64,000 bases of DNA, from assembly GCF_030169785.1 (NCBI RefSeq), contig NZ_CP125854.1:1178001-1242000 (forward strand). Reading direction: 5' to 3'. Shown here piece by piece: positions 17,886-26,239 of the stretch. The position numbers and the translations under genes are program-made. The stretch's first letter is position 1. The number at the start of each line of letters is the position of its first letter. A model generated the notes under the pieces. That model saw nothing but the letters and a program-made list of their open reading frames with translations. It did no database searches and was not told the origin of the DNA. Source of the stretch: Bdellovibrio sp. 22V. Its GTDB lineage: Bacteria; Bdellovibrionota; Bdellovibrionia; Bdellovibrionales; Bdellovibrionaceae.

Positions 17886-17906
17886 AGTGGTGTTCTTATA
17901 CCGTAA
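17886..17906. promoter_or_regulatory. 21-base repeated element, copy 2 (before the XRE gene)
   Basis: Plus strand AGTGGTGTTCTT then ATACCGTAA, one base different from the copy at 17529. It lies 35 bases upstream of the XRE start. An inverted CGGTATA sits closer to the gene at about 17870-17876. Confidence 0.6.
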
Positions 17907-18078
17907 TTTAGTCGAGGACAAAATTGTCATAATACAAAGGCGGCAAATAATTTCTCGTAATTCTACCGAGAATTTCATCGCATTCTCAAGTAACAAAACT
18001 AGCCTTTGTTTTTCTTTTTTTCACCCGAATCATTGTCCACAAAAGTGAGATTTGCTTAGTACTCGCATGAGGGAAACA

Positions 18079-18384
18079 ATGAATTCAGTTCAAACAGTCA
18101 AAGTAGTCGGATTAAACAAGAGCTTTCGCGATGAAGTAGGTGAACTTATTCGCCAGATACTTGCAACTATGCTAAACAACGCAGAACGAGTCACCGTCAC
18201 CTATGAAGTCGGAACACGCACGACTGTTTTCAAAGTCGACTGTCACCCTGACGACTACGGTCAACTCCTAGGGAAACAAGGAAGAAACATCGAGGGCCTC
18301 CGCAGAATTACTATCGCTATGATGGCTAAATATGGATGTCGCGCCATCATTGAGATTCCTTACGTTAAAAAAGACACACCTTAA
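18079..18384 (+). CDS. KH-domain RNA-binding protein (KhpA-like)
   Basis: 101 residues. The start is ATG at 18079, preceded by GAGGGA; an ATG nine codons earlier lacks a site. A type II KH domain fills residues 30-95, with the GxxG loop in 'GQLLGKQGRNIEGLRRI'. This is the KhpA/YlqC layout, extended by a 20-residue N-terminus. KhpA proteins bind RNA, often with KhpB/Jag, and affect division and small RNAs; no khpB or rpsP neighbour is present here. Its last four bases overlap the end of the convergent FHA/coiled-coil gene. Confidence 0.82.
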   Translation: MNSVQTVKVVGLNKSFRDEVGELIRQILATMLNNAERVTVTYEVGTRTTVFKVDCHPDDYGQLLGKQGRNIEGLRRITIAMMAKYGCRAIIEIPYVKKDTP

Positions 18385-20456
18385 TGCTGCGCCATTCTTC
18401 GACGCTGCACTTCTTCTTTATAGAAGTTGCGTTCAAAGCGTCGGAAGGATTCCACACGCACTTCAGAACCCAATACGTCTTTCATACGCGCCAACGTCTC
18501 TGTTTCTAATTGGCGCATCTTTTCCAAACCTTCTTTGATAAAGTCAGGATGGATCTTCGCTTTGCGTTCCGTGAGTTCCTTCACCAAGGCATTCGCTGTT
18601 GAAAGAACTTGAATCGATTTGTCCTCGTCCACGCGCCATGTTTTTAGCAGATATTGGGAAGCGCTTTTATACAGTTTCTGCTGGAACTGTTGATCCGTGT
18701 AAATCTCCGGAAAATTGCGGGTGTAAATCACCGCATCCGTGTATGAGTCCTTCAACTCCTCAGCTTGCGGAGGATTAAAGCGTCTTTTCTCCAGGTCATC
18801 TTGGCGTTTCTTTGCTTCCTTTTGCACAAGCGTTTGCATTGGTGCTTGATCCGCAGAAACTTTATCGACAACGACTTGGCTCACAAAATATCCAAGGGCT
18901 CCCATAGCCAAACCCACTGTCGCCCAGCGAAAACGGTCTGACTTTCTTTTCTTCATAAGGTCGACAGGCTTCGCCGTCGTGACCGTCGACTGAGAAAGAG
19001 ATGCCACCTTGCCGTCCACGGCTTCTTCAATATGGCTCATCACAGAGTCAGAAATTTTTCGCCACTGCGCCGGCTCCATAAGCATGACGACTTCTTTTTC
19101 GATAGCCGCATGCACTTCCTGAACCAGAGAGCTTTTCTTGCGGATCATCTCGTCAAGAAGTCCCTGCTCCATTTTTTGCAGTCGTTTGGACATTTCCAAA
19201 CGCATTTCTTCCAGGCGCTCTTCTTCAGATTTAACGATCTGAGATTTTTCTTTTTCGAGTTTTTCATTAAGGAAAATCTTCTGCGCTTCATATTCCTTGA
19301 AAAGATGCGCTTTTTTGGCGTCGAGATCCCGCACATCCATGGTCAGCTGCGCTTGTTTTTCCTGCAAAGCCCGCACGCTGTCTTCCAGCGCCTTGTTTTG
19401 AGTGCTCAAAGTCTGTTGCTGGCTTTTCAGCTCTTTGACTTTCTTTTCTTCGTTGCTCAAAAGTTCTTTGATGCGTTCGTCTTGGATTTTATGCAGTTCC
19501 GCCAAACGATTGGCTTCATCTTCCAAAAGCTGCTTAATACGCGCTTCTTCATTCTTAATCTGTTCTTGCAGATCCGCTTCTTTTTCGACAGTGCTTTGCA
19601 GCTGCGTTTGCGCGGCAAGGAAATCCTCTTGAGTGCGCTGCAAGTCCGCACTGACCTTCGTTAAAGTCTCGCGGTCTTGAGTCAGCTTTTCTTGCACTTC
19701 TTGATTCTGCAATCGCGTAAATTCGCGGATTCTTTCCGCCTCTTCCTGAGCCCGCGCGACAACCATCTCGGATTCTAAGCGAGCGGTATTGCGGCCCGCT
19801 TCCAAGGCTTCTGATTTCAAGCGCTCCGCGGAAAGAGTCGCCTCGGAAATCAAATCTTCTACGTCTTTTTTAGCTTTGTCTTTAAGAGACTGAACATAGA
19901 CGTCGACTTCTTCACGCAGCTCCTGCGCCATATTACGAGCGTCATGTAAAAGCGCCTGCCCCTGTTTTTGGAAGTCGATCAAAATCGCATCCGCTTCCTT
20001 ATGGGCTTCCGCCATACGGGTTTGATAGAAGGACTCTGCTTGAGCTTGCGCTTCGCGCGCTTTTTGATAAATCGCCTGCACACGTTTTTCAGCCTGCGTT
20101 TCGCCTTCAAGAATAATTTGCGCGGCTCTGCGCTTGGCTTCGTGCAAAGCTTTCTCGGCTTGAAACTGCGCCATGCTGTGTGCTGGCGGTGGCATCGCCA
20201 CTGTGTCCTCAAGAGGCGGTTCTTCCGGAGCCGGAAGCTCAGGCTCCGGCTCGGGAACTTCCACCTCATCTGTTTTTAAATCAATAATAAGAACATATTC
20301 AGAACGGCCGATCTGGATCTTATCGGTATTAACGATATTCACCGGCGTTCCTTGCACAATCTTGGTCCCATTAACGAAGGTGCCGTTGGAAGAGTTTTTA
20401 TCTTCGATCCAAATTTGATTCCAACGGCGATTCACGACAAGATGAACACGACTCAC
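18381..20456 (-). CDS. FHA (truncated) coiled-coil membrane protein
   Basis: 691 codons from a GTG at 20456. The reading begins inside an FHA domain: upstream in-frame codons give WGDDSH and then VSRVHLVV, NSSNGTFVNG and 'DKIQIGRSEYVLI'. The Ser of the SRxH turn and the NG-T loop are present, but the first third of the fold, with the Gly-Arg that binds phosphothreonine, is missing. After a Pro/Glu-rich linker (65-90) comes a ~400-residue coiled coil (E/K/Q-rich), one transmembrane helix (FRWATVGLAMGALGYFVSQVVV, about 505-525) and a ~165-residue basic end. The break coincides with the end of the HigBA-type module (stop at 20515), and no plausible start or ribosome binding site remains, so the gene looks 5'-truncated. 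Confidence 0.75.
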   Translation of the reverse strand: MSRVHLVVNRRWNQIWIEDKNSSNGTFVNGTKIVQGTPVNIVNTDKIQIGRSEYVLIIDLKTDEVEVPEPEPELPAPEEPPLEDTVAMPPPAHSMAQFQAEKALHEAKRRAAQIILEGETQAEKRVQAIYQKAREAQAQAESFYQTRMAEAHKEADAILIDFQKQGQALLHDARNMAQELREEVDVYVQSLKDKAKKDVEDLISEATLSAERLKSEALEAGRNTARLESEMVVARAQEEAERIREFTRLQNQEVQEKLTQDRETLTKVSADLQRTQEDFLAAQTQLQSTVEKEADLQEQIKNEEARIKQLLEDEANRLAELHKIQDERIKELLSNEEKKVKELKSQQQTLSTQNKALEDSVRALQEKQAQLTMDVRDLDAKKAHLFKEYEAQKIFLNEKLEKEKSQIVKSEEERLEEMRLEMSKRLQKMEQGLLDEMIRKKSSLVQEVHAAIEKEVVMLMEPAQWRKISDSVMSHIEEAVDGKVASLSQSTVTTAKPVDLMKKRKSDRFRWATVGLAMGALGYFVSQVVVDKVSADQAPMQTLVQKEAKKRQDDLEKRRFNPPQAEELKDSYTDAVIYTRNFPEIYTDQQFQQKLYKSASQYLLKTWRVDEDKSIQVLSTANALVKELTERKAKIHPDFIKEGLEKMRQLETETLARMKDVLGSEVRVESFRRFERNFYKEEVQRRRMAQH

Positions 20457-20514
20457 GTGACTGTCATCGCCCCATAAAATTATATAGAATGCGAAGAGGT
20501 AAAAGATGTGATGC

Positions 20515-20829
20515 CTATACGGCTTTCTTTGTTGTTTTATTTCGAAGCTGTTTCAGCTCTTCGATCTGACGTGGTTGTATCTTTTTAGTTAAAGGCCAGT
20601 TTGGAAATAATAGGACGGCAGGATGGACCCCAAGTGCAATCGCCAATCGTTCTGCACGCTCGGCACCTAGTGGGACTCTGCCCGATTCGATTCCAGAGAT
20701 TGTCGATTGAGGAATATCAGATTCTTCTGCAAGTTGGCTCTGAGACCAGTTGAGCATTTCACGGGCAATTCGAACACTTATTCCTGGCGTTAAATCTAAT
20801 CTTGATTTCGATTTTACAAACTCTGACAT
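20515..20829 (-). CDS. HigA-type antitoxin, XRE family
   Basis: 104 residues with a Cro/C1 helix-turn-helix (about 17-70: ISVRIAREMLNWSQSQLAEE... IPQSTISGIESGRVPLGAERAERLAIAL). It follows the RelE-like toxin gene by 38 bases in the toxin-first order typical of HigBA. As antitoxin it should neutralise the toxin and repress the operon through the palindrome at 21164-21179. The basic tail (KQLRNKTTKKAV) overlaps no other gene but ends 58 bases before the truncated FHA gene. Confidence 0.85.
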   Translation of the reverse strand: MSEFVKSKSRLDLTPGISVRIAREMLNWSQSQLAEESDIPQSTISGIESGRVPLGAERAERLAIALGVHPAVLLFPNWPLTKKIQPRQIEELKQLRNKTTKKAV

Positions 20830-20867
20830 AACATTCTCTCAATTCATACATTTGATCTTCATTTCAA

Positions 20868-21149
20868 TTAACGCCGCCGATAGTCGTGGTGGTTTACATC
20901 AATAACATAGACTCGCACCTCGTCTCGCTCTATCACATAAATAACTCGGTATGATTCATTTAAGTACGAGGAACGACAGCCTTGCCACTCTCCTTTTAAA
21001 GAGTGATCTTTAAATCCTTTAAAAGCCCTGAGACCTTCGGGACCTGATACTCGGATGACATTTTTCCAAAACTCGTACTTCTCCTGAATCCGTATGGGAA
21101 GCTTATCTATGTTTTTAACAGCAGATCTTTTTTCAAAAACCTCCCACAT
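20868..21149 (-). CDS. RelE/HigB-type toxin
   Basis: 93 residues with the RelE-fold pattern: an N-terminal helix (VFEKRSAVKNIDKLPIRIQEKYEFWKNVI), 'GLRAFKGFKDHSLKGEWQGCRSSYLNESYRVIYVIE' and the terminal strand 'VRVYVIDVNHHDYRRR'. The R/K and His/Tyr residues at the end are those expected in ribosome-dependent mRNA interferases. First gene of a toxin-antitoxin pair; the start ATG at 21149 lies just after a compact promoter (21156-21184). The pair is probably a recent insertion next to the FHA gene. Confidence 0.87.
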   Translation of the reverse strand: MWEVFEKRSAVKNIDKLPIRIQEKYEFWKNVIRVSGPEGLRAFKGFKDHSLKGEWQGCRSSYLNESYRVIYVIERDEVRVYVIDVNHHDYRRR

Positions 21150-21155
21150 ACTAAA

Positions 21156-21184
21156 TATATACTATACCAAAAATGGTATGTCTA
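21156..21184 (-). promoter_or_regulatory. HigBA promoter with embedded operator palindrome
   Basis: On the minus strand TAGACA (21184-21179), 17 bases, then TATATA (21161-21156): a near-consensus sigma-70 promoter six bases before the toxin ATG. The spacer contains the perfect palindrome ATACCA-AAAA-TGGTAT (21164-21179), well placed for autorepression by the HTH antitoxin. Confidence 0.75.
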
Positions 21185-21310
21185 TCCTTTCCACAAAAAG
21201 GGTAAATATTGAAATCACAGGGAGTTCAGCAAAAAGGAGCCCAGAATATAAACTGCATGAAATAACTTTAAGGATCGGAATTCGTTTTTTTGACGTAAAA
21301 AATCTTGAGT

Positions 21311-21345
21311 ACAAAACTTCAAAGGGCCTAGGAGGCCCTTCGAAG
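21311..21345 (-). terminator. Terminator of dps
   Basis: Stem ACTTCGAAGGGCCT / AGGCCCTTTGAAGT (14-base arms, one mismatch) followed on the minus strand by TTTTGT. It lies 21 bases past the dps stop. Confidence 0.8.
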
Positions 21346-21365
21346 TTCTTCGTGCTGGAGAGCGT

Positions 21366-21872
21366 TTACTCTTCGAGCAAGCTACGCAACATCCACGCGT
21401 TTTTCTCGTGGAGTTGCATTCTTTGCGTGAGAAGATCGGCGCTGACTTCATCGCCTGCTTTTTCGACTCTTGGGAAAATCGAGCGAGCTGTTTTAACTAC
21501 GGCTTCTTGGCCTTCGACTAATTGGCGGATCATTTCTTTTGCGGATGGCACGCCCTCTGGCTCTTCAATGGAAGTCAGTTTGGCGAATTCTTTGTAGGTG
21601 CCTGGAGCGTAAACACCCAAAGAGCGGATGCGTTCCGCGATCAAATCGACAGCCAATGCCAACTCTGTGTACTGAGTTTCAAACATCAAGTGCAATGTTT
21701 GAAACATAGGCCCTGTGACGTTCCAGTGAAAGTTGTGGGTCTTAAGATAAAGAGTGTAAGAGTCCGCGAGAAGACGAGAAAGACCCTCGGCGATTTTTTC
21801 GCGGTCGGAAGTAGAGATGCCGATATCAATAACTGGTTTCTCAGACGCATTTTTCTTTTTTGAAGATTTCAT
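21366..21872 (-). CDS. dps: Dps-family ferritin (DNA-binding protein from starved cells)
   Basis: 168 residues of the Dps/miniferritin fold, a dodecamer that oxidises iron with peroxide and shields DNA. The ferroxidase-centre motif is visible: '[41 protein letters not shown]', with the His and D/E ligands across a subunit interface. The N-terminus is Lys/Ser-rich ([12 protein letters not shown]), as in Dps proteins that bind DNA. The ATG is preceded by AAAGGTGAG. Single gene with its own terminator. Confidence 0.95.
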   Translation of the reverse strand: MKSSKKKNASEKPVIDIGISTSDREKIAEGLSRLLADSYTLYLKTHNFHWNVTGPMFQTLHLMFETQYTELALAVDLIAERIRSLGVYAPGTYKEFAKLTSIEEPEGVPSAKEMIRQLVEGQEAVVKTARSIFPRVEKAGDEVSADLLTQRMQLHEKNAWMLRSLLEE

Positions 21873-21981
21873 AACTCACCTTTCTTAGTGGACTTGTAAA
21901 AGCCTAAACTAAAAATAGATCATGAGGTAGAACTCTCACTTGCCTTCGACGCCTGCGGTTAGGAAAGATGTGTTGGAACCC

Positions 21982-22018
21982 AAAAAAACAAGAGCCAAGT
22001 TGGTGGACTTGGCTCTTG
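21982..22018 (-). terminator. Strong Rho-independent terminator
   Basis: Perfect 12-base stem CAAGAGCCAAGT / ACTTGGCTCTTG with a six-base loop, followed on the minus strand by TTTTTTTGGG. It ends the gene at 22048-22596. Confidence 0.9.
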
Positions 22019-22047
22019 AGTGGTTTTGTATTTTAATGCTTTTCAGT

Positions 22048-22596
22048 TTAGCGACGGCCGGATTTGATTTTCACTTGAAGTTTAGAGATCAAGTGAACAG
22101 CCATTTTCTCTTGAACTTTACACATCTTCAATTCGTCACGACGGTAAGATCTTTGTGACGGAGTCAAAGTGCCTGTTTCAAGTTCCATTTCGTAATCAAG
22201 TTTAGAAGAACGGATGCCTTCCAACTCTTTCGTTTGTTGTTTGAAAAGTTTTGTGACGCCAGAAAGAGGAGCGACTTCAATCCACTCTTCTTTTCCGCGA
22301 TACCAGCTCACCATTCTCAAAAAGCGAGCTTTATTCTTAGCCAAAGTGAATTTAGGGAATCCACCTTCGTTAAGCTCAAGGATGTTCTCGATTTCATCAA
22401 GGTTCAAATCGTCTTCTTCACCTTCCATAAGAAGGTTGCCGGGCATTGCTGCAAGGGCAGCTTCATTTTCCAGCTCGTCATCCATGTCTGCTTCAAAAGC
22501 AGAGGTTTTCTTCATCTCTTTTTCGTTCTCTAGGTCCGAGTCCAAGTCAGAGTCGATCATTTCATCAGCGTGCATGTTAGTGCCTGGATTGATCAA
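22048..22596 (-). CDS. Acidic cytoplasmic protein of unknown function
   Basis: 182 residues. The likely start is a TTG at 22596, because GGGGAGG lies six bases upstream; the in-frame ATG at 22623 sits before that site, and the ATG at 22575 is too far from it. The N-terminal third is strongly acidic (DEMIDSDLDSDLENEKE... MDDELENE... EGEEDDLNLDEIENILEL). The C-terminal half is basic and helical ('KEWIEV'-like strand, 'LFKQQTKELEGIRSSKL', 'SYRRDELKMCKVQEKMAVHLISKL'). No known domain. Single gene with a strong terminator. The charge split hints at a nucleic-acid or protein-binding adaptor, but that is a guess. Confidence 0.7.
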   Translation of the reverse strand: MINPGTNMHADEMIDSDLDSDLENEKEMKKTSAFEADMDDELENEAALAAMPGNLLMEGEEDDLNLDEIENILELNEGGFPKFTLAKNKARFLRMVSWYRGKEEWIEVAPLSGVTKLFKQQTKELEGIRSSKLDYEMELETGTLTPSQRSYRRDELKMCKVQEKMAVHLISKLQVKIKSGRR

Positions 22597-22784
22597 AGCG
22601 AGCCTCCCCAAAATGTGCTTCAATAGGTATGTGATTCAAAGTGGGCCCAGTTATATCGCAAATTTTAAAATGACACAATATGTTAATTGCATGAAAAAAG
22701 GTGAAAATAAGAAAAACGGCCGGGAAAAATGGAAACGTTTTTTACTTTCCATAGTTCTTTTTCATGGTCAAATTTTAGGCACTG

Positions 22785-23252
22785 TTATCTCACAGCAACG
22801 ATATCCACGCGAAAACTTCCGGGCTTTTTCCAAAAGTAAATCGGCGATGCTTTAATCGAAATGCGATAGACTGGTCGTCCGCCGAGATAAACTTCTCTCG
22901 CGCGGCCCGAACGCAAATCTCCCTCTAATGAGCGCTCTGAAATCTCACCACCATAATCGGCGTACCAAATGCGAACTTCCTTAATCTGAATGTTCTCTCG
23001 GCCACCGACAATTCGCAATTTGAGAACCTGATTCAGGTCCGCCCGCGGGTAAAAATCGTGAGACTTCCCAGTAAACCGCCCTGTTTCTCCGCCACCTAAT
23101 GTGTACGGAACCTCCACTCGCGGCGGAGGCTCTTGTTCTGGTGGAATTTGCGGGTAGGGATCATCAGGCAGAGGTCGCGGCAGACCTTGGGCTCCGGCAA
23201 TTCCGTGAGATAATGAAAGAACTGTAAACACTAACAAGATCCATTTCAACAT
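22785..23252 (-). CDS. Secreted protein of unknown function
   Basis: 155 residues with a signal peptide (MLKWILLVFTVLSLSHGIAGA-Q) and an excellent GAGGAGG site. A proline-rich linker (LPRPLPDDPYPQIPPEQEPPP) leads into one beta-sandwich-like domain (about 45-155: 'LKLRIVGGRENIQIKEVRIWYADYGGE', 'VYRISIKASPIYFWKKPGSFRVDIVAVR'). No cysteines in the mature part, no catalytic motif. Family not recognised. It lies alone between the acidic protein gene and AMP nucleosidase. Confidence 0.75.
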   Translation of the reverse strand: MLKWILLVFTVLSLSHGIAGAQGLPRPLPDDPYPQIPPEQEPPPRVEVPYTLGGGETGRFTGKSHDFYPRADLNQVLKLRIVGGRENIQIKEVRIWYADYGGEISERSLEGDLRSGRAREVYLGGRPVYRISIKASPIYFWKKPGSFRVDIVAVR

Positions 23253-23325
23253 GCAGGCCTCCTCGCAAAAAGCTAGTCGACCTGCCCGTCTTATGGAAAG
23301 TGGTGGCGCATTTCTTTGTACGAAA

Positions 23326-24099
23326 TCAATCCCAACGCAAGTGCTTCACAGACTCACCAGAGTCGCGAAGTTCACGAAGGGCATCAATGCCGATAGAGAG
23401 ATGTTTCTCTACAAATGACGAAGTGACTTTTTTATCACTTTCTTCCGTCTTCACGCCTTCCGGAATCATCGGGTTGTCAGACACGAGCAATAAAGCACCA
23501 CGAGGAATCTCGTTCACAAAGCCCGTGAGGAAGATCGTCGCCGTTTCCATGTCGACAGCCATAGCACGTGTTTTCGTCAAATAATCTTTGAAAGCTTCAT
23601 CATGCTCCCACACACGACGGTTCGTTGTATAAACTGTCCCCGTCCAGTAGTCGCATTTGTGTTTTGCAATTGTCGCAGAGACCGCTTTTTGCAAACGGAA
23701 CGAAGGAAGAGCCGGAACCTCTGCAGGAAGATATTCGTTACTTGTTCCTTCACCACGAATCGCCGCGATAGGCAGAACAAAGTCGCCGAGTTGGTTTTTC
23801 TTTTTAAGACCGCCGCATTTTCCCAAAAACAAAGCGGCCTTGGGATTCACTGCAGAAAGCAGATCCATGCACGTCGCTGCCAGCGCACTTCCCATACCGA
23901 AGTTGATAATTGTGATGTTTTCAGCCGTGGCAGACTGCATAGGTTTATCCAGACCATTCACTGGAACGTCGAACTGCTGCGCGAACATTTTGACGTAATT
24001 GCCAAAGTTTGTGAGCAAAATATACTGACCAAATTCATTAAGCGGTACGCCTGTGTAGCGAGGCAACCAGTTCTCAACAATTTCTTTTTTTGTTTTCAT
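23326..24099 (-). CDS. amn: AMP nucleosidase (phosphorylase fold)
   Basis: 257 residues from ATG at 24099 (AGGAG upstream). The phosphorylase/nucleosidase family-1 fold is marked by 'NITIINFGMGSALAATCMDLL', 'AALFLGKCGGLKK', 'GDFVLPIAAIRGEGTSNEYLP' and the purine/ribose motif 'AMAVDMETATIF' followed by 'LLLVSDNP'. This is the short AMP nucleosidase type (AMP to adenine plus ribose 5-phosphate), without the extra N-terminal domain of the enterobacterial Amn. A related purine-nucleoside phosphorylase role cannot be fully excluded. It would suit nucleotide salvage, including from prey. Single gene, divergent from the pirin gene. Confidence 0.87.
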   Translation of the reverse strand: MKTKKEIVENWLPRYTGVPLNEFGQYILLTNFGNYVKMFAQQFDVPVNGLDKPMQSATAENITIINFGMGSALAATCMDLLSAVNPKAALFLGKCGGLKKKNQLGDFVLPIAAIRGEGTSNEYLPAEVPALPSFRLQKAVSATIAKHKCDYWTGTVYTTNRRVWEHDEAFKDYLTKTRAMAVDMETATIFLTGFVNEIPRGALLLVSDNPMIPEGVKTEESDKKVTSSFVEKHLSIGIDALRELRDSGESVKHLRWD

Positions 24100-24178
24100 G
24101 CTACTCCTAATATTTTTCTTCAATAGATAAATTGGTTTAAGATAACATGAGTGATGACAATTTAAAAGAGGCCTTATT

Positions 24179-25069
24179 ATGAGTTCTACACAAAATAGTA
24201 TTCTTATGGAGATTGCACCGCGCCTTATCTCATTAGGTGGTGCTCAGGTTCATCGTCTGATTCCTTACGCGAAGAAACGCATGGTGGGGCCTTTTATTTT
24301 CTTCGATTATTTCCCTGCGACAGACTTTGTAGCAGGAGACGGCATGGATGTTCGTCCTCATCCTCACATTGGTCTTTCAACCTTGAGTTATCTCCTTGAG
24401 GGCAAAGTCTTGCATCACGATAGCCTCGGCAACAAACAAGTGTTAGCTCCCGGCGACGTGAATTGGATGACTGCGGGAAAAGGGATTTCGCACTCTGAGC
24501 GCATGCCGCCGGAGATTATCGGAAAAGCACATCGCCTGAACCTGTTACAATTTTGGGTGGCGCTTCCCTTAGATCAGGAAGACTGCGAGCCTGCGTTTGA
24601 TCATCATCCCGAAGAAAGCATTCCACGCTTCCGTGTCGGTGATGCCGAAGTGGCTTTGGTGGCCGGATCCGCATTTGGTAAACGCTCTCCTGTGGACGTT
24701 CGTTCACCGCTCTTTTTCATGGATGTACGTTTGCAAAAAGGCCAACAGTTTGCCTTTGATCCTGAAGATCAAGAACTGGCGTTTTTCATTCTTAAAGGAA
24801 GCTTGAGCTTAGATAGCGATAAAGAAATTCTGCTCGATGATTTTGTCGTGCTTGAGCAAGGTTCAACGCTGAAAGCAACCGCGAATCAAGAAACCCACTT
24901 TGTGGTTCTTGGTGGAAAACCTTTCCCTGAACCGCGTCACATTTATTGGAACTTCGTTTCTTCTTCGAAAGAAAAAATCGAACAGGCCAAACAAGCGTGG
25001 CGTGACGGAAGCTTTCCACAAGTGCCAGGGGAAACGGATATTATTCCGCTGCCCCTTGATACGCGCTAG
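24179..25069 (+). CDS. Pirin-family bicupin protein
   Basis: 296 residues. The N-terminal cupin has the pirin metal site (VRPHPHIGLSTLSYLLEG, then 'WMTAGKGISHSE'), with two His, a further His and a Glu as iron ligands, followed by a C-terminal Pirin_C cupin (FFMDVRLQKGQQFAFDPEDQELAFFILKGSL). Pirins are redox-linked regulators or quercetinase-like dioxygenases; which applies here is not readable. Its last 29 bases overlap the 3' end of the convergent nitronate monooxygenase gene. Confidence 0.93.
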   Translation: MSSTQNSILMEIAPRLISLGGAQVHRLIPYAKKRMVGPFIFFDYFPATDFVAGDGMDVRPHPHIGLSTLSYLLEGKVLHHDSLGNKQVLAPGDVNWMTAGKGISHSERMPPEIIGKAHRLNLLQFWVALPLDQEDCEPAFDHHPEESIPRFRVGDAEVALVAGSAFGKRSPVDVRSPLFFMDVRLQKGQQFAFDPEDQELAFFILKGSLSLDSDKEILLDDFVVLEQGSTLKATANQETHFVVLGGKPFPEPRHIYWNFVSSSKEKIEQAKQAWRDGSFPQVPGETDIIPLPLDTR

Positions 25070-26129
25070 TTTCTTCGATCAAGGAGCGGAACAACGCATC
25101 GACCGTTTTGTGTTTAAGAAGTGGGTAAGACTGACTTGCCCACAACGACATCATGTCAGAGCGTCCCTGATCAATCGCCGCTTTCTTAAATTGCCCCGTG
25201 AACCATGACTGAATTGGATACGGAGGCAAATCATCTTTGATCGTATCAAGATCTTGCACAAGACGATTCTCAATTCCGCGAGCCAAACGCCCCGTGAAGA
25301 TGCGCGTAAGCACGGTTCTTCCCGCCGCGCCTTTGGAAAGTAATTTTTCGCGATGAAATTTCGCAGCGGCAGATTCTTCGCACGCTAAAAAGGCTGTGCC
25401 GATTTGCACGCCTTGAGCTCCTAAAGTCAACGCGGCAGCGATGCCTTTTCCGTTGGCGACTCCGCCTGCAGCAGCGAAAGGTATTTTAAGATTCTCGGCC
25501 ATCTGCGGGACTAACGAGAAAGTTCCCGTCAAAGATTTTTCTGCGGATTGCACGAATGAACCGCGGTGTCCTCCGGCTTCAAAACCTGAAGCGACAACAA
25601 CGTCGATCCCCGCTTTTTCCAAAAGCAAACCTTCTTCGACCGTTGTCGCTGTACCGATTGTTTTGATTCCTTGTTTACGACACTCTTGCAAGATTGCCGA
25701 GTCAGGAACACCATAAACGAAACTGATCACCGGAGGTTTTTCTTTGATCAAAACATCAATTTGATCTACGAACTTTTGCCCATAGCTGGACGGCATCTCG
25801 GGAACCGGCACGGAAAGTTCTTTATAAAACGGCAGCATGCGCTTGAGATGCGCCTCGAATTTTTCTTTCGTGAATTTATCAACTCCTTCATCGTGATCGG
25901 AAACCCACAAGTTGATCGCGTAAGGATTTTTTGTCGTGCTGCGAACTTCTCTACACAACTCTTGAATCTGCTCGGCCGTCATGTAGTGAGCGCCATAGCT
26001 GCCAAGTCCGCCAAGATTTGAAACTTTCGCAAGAAGAGAAACGGAAGAGAGACCTCCGCCAAAAGGTCCCTGAATGATGGGATAGCGAAGTCCGAGGGTT
26101 TTAGTGAGAGATGTTTGATTCCAAGCCAT
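25041..26129 (-). CDS. Nitronate monooxygenase (2-nitropropane dioxygenase family)
   Basis: 362-residue FMN-dependent TIM-barrel enzyme that oxidises alkyl nitronates. Family signatures are 'YPIIQGPFGGGLSSVSLLAKVSNLGGLGSYG' at the N-terminus, the catalytic-His region 'GFEAGGHRG' and the FMN-phosphate loops 'PFAAAGGVANGKGIAAAL' and 'LGAQGVQIGTAFL'. The length suits class I NMOs. It is divergent from an HxlR-type regulator, and an inverted repeat between them (26192-26219) probably controls it. Confidence 0.9.
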   Translation of the reverse strand: MAWNQTSLTKTLGLRYPIIQGPFGGGLSSVSLLAKVSNLGGLGSYGAHYMTAEQIQELCREVRSTTKNPYAINLWVSDHDEGVDKFTKEKFEAHLKRMLPFYKELSVPVPEMPSSYGQKFVDQIDVLIKEKPPVISFVYGVPDSAILQECRKQGIKTIGTATTVEEGLLLEKAGIDVVVASGFEAGGHRGSFVQSAEKSLTGTFSLVPQMAENLKIPFAAAGGVANGKGIAAALTLGAQGVQIGTAFLACEESAAAKFHREKLLSKGAAGRTVLTRIFTGRLARGIENRLVQDLDTIKDDLPPYPIQSWFTGQFKKAAIDQGRSDMMSLWASQSYPLLKHKTVDALFRSLIEETSAYQGAAE

Positions 26130-26191
26130 TTTTTACTCCTTCACTTGAAATCAGCCTAACACTTCTATTAACATCAAGGAAGTTAGTTTCC

Positions 26192-26226
26192 TTTGGTAAC
26201 CAATAATGTCGTTACCAAACGGTAAC
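26192..26226. promoter_or_regulatory. Inverted repeat, likely HxlR operator
   Basis: TTTGGTAAC (26192-26200), ten bases, GTTACCAAA (26211-26219): a perfect nine-base inverted repeat. A third GGTAAC half site follows at 26221-26226. It lies in the 110-base gap between the nitronate monooxygenase and HxlR genes, 14 bases before the HxlR start. Confidence 0.75.
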
Positions 26227-26239
26227 TCGAAGGTGACAT

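Noticed and set aside
21184-21330. Possible FHA N-terminal remnant on the plus strand (reads VNIEITGSSAKRSPEYKLHE and ITLRIG)
   Set aside because: It looks a little like the start of an FHA domain, but it is on the opposite strand to the truncated FHA gene and runs into the dps antisense. No Gly-Arg motif is completed.
22620-22784. Small plus-strand frame starting near 22670
   Set aside because: No ribosome binding site, A-rich composition, and it runs antisense into the secreted-protein gene at 22785.
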